Below, in pieces: positions 22,901-28,378 of a stretch of 28,378 nt of DNA. The position numbers and the translations under genes are program-made. Position 1 is the stretch's first letter, and each line of letters begins with the position of its first letter. This stretch comes from Parachlorella kessleri (taxonomy: Eukaryota > Chlorophyta > Trebouxiophyceae > Chlorellales > Chlorellaceae), in contig BBXU01001130.1 of the NCBI GenBank assembly GCA_001598975.1, positions 1 through 28,378 of the forward strand. The letters run 5' to 3'. The notes beneath the pieces are model-generated. The model was not told the origin of the DNA. It searched no databases and saw only the letters and a program-made list of their open reading frames with translations.

Positions 22901-25257
22901 GTGGCTCAAAGAGGGCAAGGACGTGCGGTTTGGGGACTGGAGCACTGCTGAGATTGAGTTTCTAAACAACATACAGGTGGGCTTGTTGCGTTGATGGGGG
23001 CAGTGCATGTGTAGTGTGGATGGTGTGGGTGGGTGGGTTGGGGGGGAAGTGGGGAGCCTTCCTTCGAGAAGGGTTTGCGCGCTATTCACTCGAGGTGTCT
23101 AACGGGTTAGGGGAGCAAAAGGGAAAAAACATCATGGTGGTAAGTGCGACTCGATCCGGCGGAAAGAGAGAGCACTCCCTGTGCCGTATATAATCGTTGA
23201 AAATAGCGCTTACCGTCGCCGGGTGGGGCAGCGTCCACCTGTCATCCGAGCGGAGGCAAACTGCGGAAGGGCCGTGGCACTGGTCAGGCCCTGCGGAGCT
23301 CGCTGAAAGGCGTGTCCACAGCAAGGCTATGGTCGCTGCAATCGCTCATGCGGAGGCTGGGCGTGAGTAGCGATGATGAGGGCGGCAACGCGTCAGGGGG
23401 GAAACCCAGCAGCGCACCGTCCCACCGTAATCGGTGCTTGGATAGCATGCCTGAGGGTTCTCGTAGGATTCCTCCTGGCTGGCTCCAAGGGTTCAACTTT
23501 TTGCACCTTCCATGATGATACAATTTTCTATGGTAGCTGGACACTGGGTGTACAGCCTCCACAACGGCGTTTTACACACTCTTCTAAGGTTGCGGTCGGG
23601 TATTACATGCGTCCGTCTTGGCGCGCAGATTGCTGACATAATGCATCTCTCCATTTGTCGCTTGCGCTGCTCTGCAGCTGATCTCCGCCAAGCCAGTGGT
23701 GTACCTGGTCAACTTGAGTGAGAAGGACTACATCCGCAAGAAGAACAAGTGGCTAGCAAAGCTTGCAGCATGGGTGCAGGTATGAATGTCTTACCTTAGC
23801 GTTCCCTCCCATTGTTGCAATTGCAGAGGAACCCTGCCTGCCTGGGATGCGTCACGTTTGTTTTATGAGAAGCAGCATCGTAATGTGCACCGACTCCTCT
23901 TATCCAGCTGCGGCACGCATGCCGCTTCATATCACATGTCATTATTTAGCATGTGAAACTGCATGATGAAAGTCCAGAAGTTGCAAGCTTTGCACCTGGT
24001 TGGGCTCACGCGCAGGAGCACGGCGGCGACCCAATCATCCCCTTCAGCGGCGCCTTGGAGAACAAGTTGTTTGACATGCCGGAGGATGAGAAGGAGGCCT
24101 ACTGTAAAGAGGTACGGCCAGATCACACCACCCTTCATATACCTGTGTGTGCTCGGTATCGATTTGACAATGGAAGGACACTGGTGGTGGTACGGTATCC
24201 TCTCAACAGCCTGGATTCGATAGTCAGCATCCCAATATGCTTGACTTGAACCAGCTTGCACCGCTACATGTGCCTGCCCTGTGGATACTACCAGCTCGCC
24301 CAGAGCCCCGGCCTCAGCCAAGATTGTCGTGTAACCCCTTGCCTCCGCTCGTTCACCCCTCCCGCCGCCAGGTGGGCGCCACGTCAGCGCTGCCCAAGAT
24401 CATCGTGACCGGGTTCAAGGCGGTGCACCTCATCTACTTCTTCACCGCGGGGCCGGATGAGGTCAAGTGCTGGCAGATTCGGCGGCACACCAAGGCGCCG
24501 CAGGTGGGTCATGGGGGCTGAGTGTCTGCGCTCTAGCTTGGGCGTGCCACCGAACGCCGTGCGCACTGTGTGAGGGGGGCTGCAGCCCCGGCTGGGCCCC
24601 CAGGGTGTCTCAAGTGGAAGGGCCCTGTGCTTGGTCTGTTGTATCGGGGCCTTGGGGCAGCAGTATGACTGCCAAGGTGTGACTGTGCTGACAAGTCCTG
24701 CAATTGCTCCCTGACGTTGTGCCACTCGTTTCAGATCTGCCCAGCATGATGTACATATGCGGGCCTGGCTAGGGCTTGGGTCGCCGCTGTCACGCTGCCT
24801 TCTCTTTCAAGCAAATGACCGTGCCTGCCTGTGCAGGCAGCGGGTGCCATCCACTCTGACTTCGAGCGCGGGTTCATTTGTGCCGAAGTCATGCACTATG
24901 ACGAGCTGCATGAGCTGGGCAATGAGCAAGGTAAGCGCCCATCCTCAGACCCCGCGTGCTCAAGGGCTGGCAAGTGCCCCTCTAGCTTGGTCAGTCTGCA
25001 AACACACATCTTTGTACGTAATTTGCTAGGTTCATTCGGGAAACAGTGTTGCAGCTGGAATGTACTTCTCCTGGGGCAGGCCCAATCCAGAGCAAAGCCT
25101 CGTGGTTGTTACCTACAGGCGCGACAGCATGTCCTGTTCCCTTGCTGCAGCGGTCAAGGCGGCAGGCAAATACCGGCAAGAAGGCAAGACGTACGAAGTC
25201 AAGGATGGTGACATCATCTTCTTCAAGTTCAATGTCACCGCCTCTGGCAAGAAGTGA
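19990..25257 (+). CDS. OLA1: Obg-like ATPase 1 (YchF/OLA1 family)
   Basis: TRAFAC P-loop NTPase that prefers ATP and binds ribosomes/translation factors; expected in the cytosol, with no presequence. Exons: 19990-20039, 20132-20150, 20313-20423, 21071-21232, 21785-21869, 22403-22490, 22847-22976, 23678-23779, 24016-24111, 24372-24503, 24837-24930, 25151-25257, in perfect phase, for 391 residues (Arabidopsis OLA1 is about 394). Motifs in order: MPPKKK start, G1 GLPNVGKST (residues 28-36), G3 [18 protein letters not shown], the coiled-coil arm around [14 protein letters not shown]4 NLSE (NxxE in place of NKxD, linked to ATP use), FFTAGPDEV at the TGS domain start, and [10 protein letters not shown] near the end. 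Exon 2 has only 19 nt. The [15 protein letters not shown] segment looks more like animal OLA1 than the Arabidopsis form. It is head-to-head with EF-P, another ribosome-acting factor. Confidence 0.95.
20897..20940. repeat. 22-bp tandem duplication in OLA1 intron 3
   Basis: Two adjacent copies of a 22-bp unit starting TAGAGCTCCCAGCTCTTC differ only in their last few bases. It is intronic, about 130 bp before the exon 4 acceptor. Confidence 0.8.
21188..21336 (+). repeat. Duplicated exon 4 end and 5' splice site in OLA1
   Basis: The last part of exon 4 with its donor and following bases (about 21188-21251) recurs about 85 bp downstream at 21273-21336. The copy still reads [12 protein letters not shown] followed by CAG|GTGGGT, against [12 protein letters not shown] with CAG|GTGCGT in the exon, and continues into the shared GCGCTGGG. 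Weaker echoes may follow at about 21392-21432 and 21495-21545. The family alignment needs only the first copy, since exon 5 joins directly as [12 protein letters not shown]. Confidence 0.8.
22977..23677 (+). other. Large OLA1 intron 7, no recognised content
   Basis: At 701 nt this is the longest OLA1 intron. The segment from about 23090 to 23520 differs in texture from neighbouring introns: it is richer in mixed, non-repetitive sequence and has a TATATAATCG patch near 23187. Short open frames exist on both strands (23312-23515 plus, 23284-23562 minus), but I recognise no protein family in them and saw no terminal repeats. Confidence 0.4.
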
Positions 25258-25329
25258 GGGGGGGTTGTGGCTTGAGGCATGCGGAGCGCTGATTTGTACC
25301 TAATAGAGGGCTGCGTTGGGGGCAGGTGA

Positions 25330-25334
25330 TGTAA
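25330..25334 (+). terminator. Possible TGTAA poly(A) signal of OLA1
   Basis: TGTAA, the usual chlorophycean poly(A) signal, occurs 73 nt after the OLA1 stop codon. A second TGTAA is found near 25873. Five-base matches are common by chance, so this is tentative. Confidence 0.4.
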
Positions 25335-25731
25335 AGGGGCCTGCCTGGTCTCTGAGCATGCCCCCCCTGGGCGGAGTCTCAGCACTGGGAGAAGTCAGTC
25401 AGGCTGGCTTGAGGCAGCGAGCTTCTAGATGTAGGAGGGGCAGGGTCGCCAGGGGCAGGTTTCTCCTAGCTGCTGGATGCATCACTTTGCCGCTGTCAGT
25501 CTTTGAGGAAGCATACATAGAATTGTAGGATGCCTTATAAAGCTACGTGGCGTCCTTGGTTATTTCATGCCTTGATGCATCTATCTCAGATCGGTGGATC
25601 TCGGGAAGCTGCAACCGCCGTTGCTGGGCTGTGATGCTGCCAGGTGCGGCATAGCATGCGTTGCAAGCAGCAGGCTAGAAACTTTGTGGGTTTGAAGCAT
25701 GCCTCCACATGACACATGGGCGAAGGGTGGT

Positions 25732-25755
25732 ACCAACATTTTTAAAAATGTTGGT
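25732..25755. repeat. Perfect 24-bp AT-rich palindrome
   Basis: ACCAACATTTTT is followed directly by its exact reverse complement, with no loop. It lies between the convergent OLA1 and DHAD genes. In RNA it would form a hairpin from either strand. It could be a 3'-end structure, a remnant of a mobile element, or chance. Confidence 0.75.
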
Positions 25756-26229
25756 TTCAAAATGGTAGCACTGAACTGAAACCATGTTGCGTGACTCTGC
25801 AAGCATGCAATTTAAGCTAACAATCTATTCTTGTCAGCTGCCACGCTCCTCCAGTGCAGCCTACAAATTCTGTAACCCTCACAGTGCATGTTTTACTGCA
25901 ACTATACCTATACATGCCAGTCACAGGCTGCGTACAACGAATGCCACCCTACTTTGTGTCCAAGCTGCACCCTATATAATTCACAGCAGCAAGCTGCCTA
26001 AGTTGGTGCTGCTGCTGCAAGCAACACGCCAGCAAAAGGTTAGCTGCACTGCCCGCCAAGCGTGGGGGCTGCTGTTTTGGCAGACTCCACTGGCACAAAA
26101 ACAACTCACGGCCCCTTTTCGCCACCAGCCATGCAGCTGCTTGGGGAACCCACACCCACCGTACCAGCAGGGCCCCCCCCCTCTTCCCCCAAGGCCCCCC
26201 AAACCCCTCCCAAGCACCAACCCTCCCCA

Positions 26230-28137
26230 TCATATGTCGGTGACGCAGCCCTTGGAGGCGGGTGCCACCAGCTTGGTGTACTTGTAGAGGGTGCCGCTGC
26301 TGGCTTTGAGGGGCGGCGCCTTCCACGCTGTGCGCCGCTGCTGCATCTCCTTGGCGCTGGCGCTGAGCACGTCCATGCTGCGCTTTTCGGCGTCTATCCG
26401 GATCAGGTCGCCGTTTTGCAGCTGCGGGGAGGGGCATGGGGAGATTGCAGGGGACGATATGCCAAGAGATGCTGTGCTCGTTCTTACTGTCATCAGCTTC
26501 CGCAAGGCCTCAACTGAGGCTTCCATACTAGGGTTCGACCTAACACAACAGCGAACCATCAGCGCCAAGGCCGCCGGCCCCCGGGACATCTCCCTCTCTG
26601 GCATTCACGCAACACCCCTCCCCCACCCGTCCCCAGGCTCACCAGCGCAATCGGCCCGCCCTCCTGCGCCTCGGGGCACACATGGCCGATCACAAAGCCG
26701 TGCGAGCCGCCGCTGAAGCGCCCGTCGGTGATCAGCGCGCACTCCTTGCCCAGGCCCGCCCCCATGATTGCGGAGGTGGGGGTCAGCATCTCGGGCATGC
26801 CCGGGCCACCCTTGGGGCCCTCATACCGAATGACCACCACGGCGCCCTGCATGGCAAGAGGGGGGGGGCACAGCGTGGCAGAGCATGAGCAGCGGGGGCA
26901 GAGTGCCGCAGCACGTACCGGCCAGATCACAGCATGGGGATGGCCCTTCTGCCTGGGTCTCAAGCATGCAACACGAAGATCGAATACAGCTCGCAGCTGC
27001 TGCACTAGGGCTGCTGTGCCTGCACATGGGCGGGGTATGGCATAGCCTCACTCATGCCTCCCTCCATGCGCCCTCACCCAAGCCAGACTCACCCGGAACT
27101 GGCTGGAGTCCTTTTCCAGGGCCTCAATCATGTCCTCCTCGCAGTCAAAGCACAGCGCGCGCCCCTCAAACACCAGGCCCTCCTTGCCGGTAATCTTGCC
27201 GACTGCGGCAGGCACAGCACAGCAGGCACGCAGCACAAAAGGTTGGTTATGAGAAGGCAGAGCGAGCCATTGCAGGGCGATTACAAGCTGCCGGGGGCCC
27301 GGCGCCGCGGAAGGGAGGGATTGGTGATCTTACACTGCTGGTCCGCATGCCTGCAGAACAGTATTAACACACAGCACACCTGGGGCATGTGCAATGCAAG
27401 GCAGGGCCGGGCAGGGCCACAGCGACGACGCAGGAGCACGTCACAGCAGCGCGGAGGTCCAGACACCGCACCGCCAGCATCTGCGTACAGGCTGGCTGCA
27501 TGCCTACACCACGCTGGCCAGCCTGGCAAAGCCAGCGGTTCAGGCCATGGCATGGCAGCCAGTACTCACCACACCCCTGGGGGGCCAGGTTGCCGTAGAG
27601 TATCTGCAGGTGGCCGGTGGCCTTGATGGGCCGCTCCAGCGGCAGGATCACCTGTTGGGAGGGCACACATGCAGCAACCACATTTCCAGGCGAAACCCCA
27701 CCGCTAACAACAAGGTGACAAGGGAACATCAGCTGCATGGGAGATGAGCTGGCTGGTAGAGAGCTGCCTTGCGCAAGGCAGCAAGGGAAGGCGACTGGCC
27801 CCGCCTTCGCACCGCCGCACTTTCATTTGCTGAAGGTTACAGGACAGCCACCACCGCCAGACCGGACCCCCAGCACTCCTGTAACCCATACTTATCGGGC
27901 AAGGTTCCCAAGTCCTTCACGTATCCACCAAGCCAGCAGACACCCCGTCCAGGCTGTTTCGACCATCACCCACGCGACATGCATACACCCGCTGCCGCCC
28001 CCCACCTGCTGCCCCTCGCTGAACCCCGGGCAGCTAGCCAGGTTCTCCACCATGGTCTTGCTGGTGACTGTCAGGCAGCTGCCGTCGATCATGTTGCGCT
28101 CTAGAAGGTACTTAAGCACTGCGGGGGTGCCGCCGAC
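26230..28137 (-). CDS. DHAD (ILVD): Dihydroxy-acid dehydratase, C-terminal part (5' end outside window)
   Basis: Dehydrates 2,3-dihydroxyisovalerate and 2,3-dihydroxymethylvalerate to the 2-keto acids that lead to Val, Leu and Ile; plastid enzyme in plants and algae. Visible exons: 28137-28006, 27651-27570, 27202-27093, 26846-26643, 26421-26230, joined in frame for about 239 residues ending GCVTDI and TGA at 26232-26230. Motifs in order: [118 protein letters not shown], and [11 protein letters not shown]. The SGGSH segment holds the conserved serine proposed as base in the IlvD/Edd family. The cluster-binding cysteines and transit peptide of the N-terminal half would lie to the right, outside the window. 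The sequence from 28138 to 28378 is intron with no exon I can recognise. Confidence 0.95.
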
Positions 28138-28378
28138 CTGCCACCAGGCGGGGAGGGGCAGAAGGCAGAGGTGAGGATGGGCGGTGCTCTGTGCCACCGC
28201 GCCCGAGCGGGTGTGATCCGGGACGGCCCACTTGACGCCCCCCGTTGTGACGGGGGTGCAGAGCACATCGATCTCTTCATGCGGTGCTGCTGGACACCTG
28301 CACAAGAGGGGCTGCAGGCGCCCGCCACAAGTCCCGCACCAAAGACAAAAAAATCAACCGTCGAAAACAGGATTGAAC
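28138..28378 (-). other. Partial DHAD intron at the right window edge
   Basis: This follows the acceptor GTGGCAG|GTC at 28137 in the upstream direction. It reads as intron sequence on the minus strand: no DHAD motif is present and the open frames are arginine/proline-rich shadows. Confidence 0.65.

Larger units (their letters stand above)
25258..26229. other. Convergent intergenic region between OLA1 and DHAD
   Basis: This 0.97-kb stretch contains the OLA1 3' UTR and, on the other strand, the DHAD 3' UTR. Apart from the TGTAA site and the palindrome listed separately, I see no gene in it. The plus-strand frame at 25784-26287 is antisense to the DHAD 3' end and has no family signature. Confidence 0.6.

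Noticed and set aside
25784..26287. A 167-codon plus-strand frame after OLA1.
   Set aside because: Its end is antisense to the last DHAD exon, it is Pro-rich at the C-terminus and shows no domain; it could be 3' UTR sequence.
1..28378. A defence island, biosynthetic cluster, provirus or other new multi-gene system.
   Set aside because: All coding sequence I can support belongs to five well-known housekeeping families. I saw no integrase, transposase, reverse transcriptase, toxin-antitoxin or viral motif.

Overview
This window looks like nuclear DNA of a green alga, most likely a chlorophycean of the Chlamydomonas/Volvox/Haematococcus kind. The evidence is five intron-dense genes (about 50 introns), short GC-rich exons with GC-biased third positions, splice sites of the form GCAG|exon|GTGAG or GTGGG, algal/plant-type proteins with transit peptides, and a possible chlorophyte TGTAA poly(A) signal. 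It is not bacterial or organellar. The genus is inference. All exon models come from reading splice sites and checking the joined frames and family alignment from memory; nothing was run.

Layout, left to right. (1) 318-11356, minus: a KEA1/KEA2-type K+ efflux antiporter in 21 visible exons. It has a transit peptide, a long Ala/Glu-rich coiled coil, a CPA2 antiporter domain and an RCK/KTN domain; its last exon or exons lie beyond the left edge. (2) 11708-15864, plus: a complete arogenate/prephenate dehydratase in 9 exons, with a C-terminal ACT domain. (3) 17031-19607, minus: a complete plastid-type elongation factor P in 8 exons, including a 12-nt microexon. (4) 19990-25257, plus: a complete Obg-like ATPase 1 (OLA1/YchF) in 12 exons. 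(5) 26230-28137, minus: the C-terminal 239 residues or so of dihydroxy-acid dehydratase in 5 exons; its 5' part lies beyond the right edge.

Genes 1/2 and 3/4 are head-to-head pairs with only about 350-380 bp between start codons, so each pair probably shares a promoter region. Genes 2/3 and 4/5 are convergent, with about 1 kb between stop codons. Four of the five products are expected in the plastid: envelope K+/H+ exchange, Phe synthesis, plastid translation and branched-chain amino acid synthesis. OLA1 is expected in the cytosol. These look like ordinary housekeeping genes. I found no new multi-gene system. The unusual material is in gene structure: a 12-nt microexon, two GC-AG introns with a perfect donor, and two places where an exon/intron boundary has been tandemly duplicated (a second 3' splice site in KEA, and an echo of exon 4 plus its 5' splice site in OLA1). 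There are also intronic minisatellites and a perfect 24-bp palindrome between two convergent genes.
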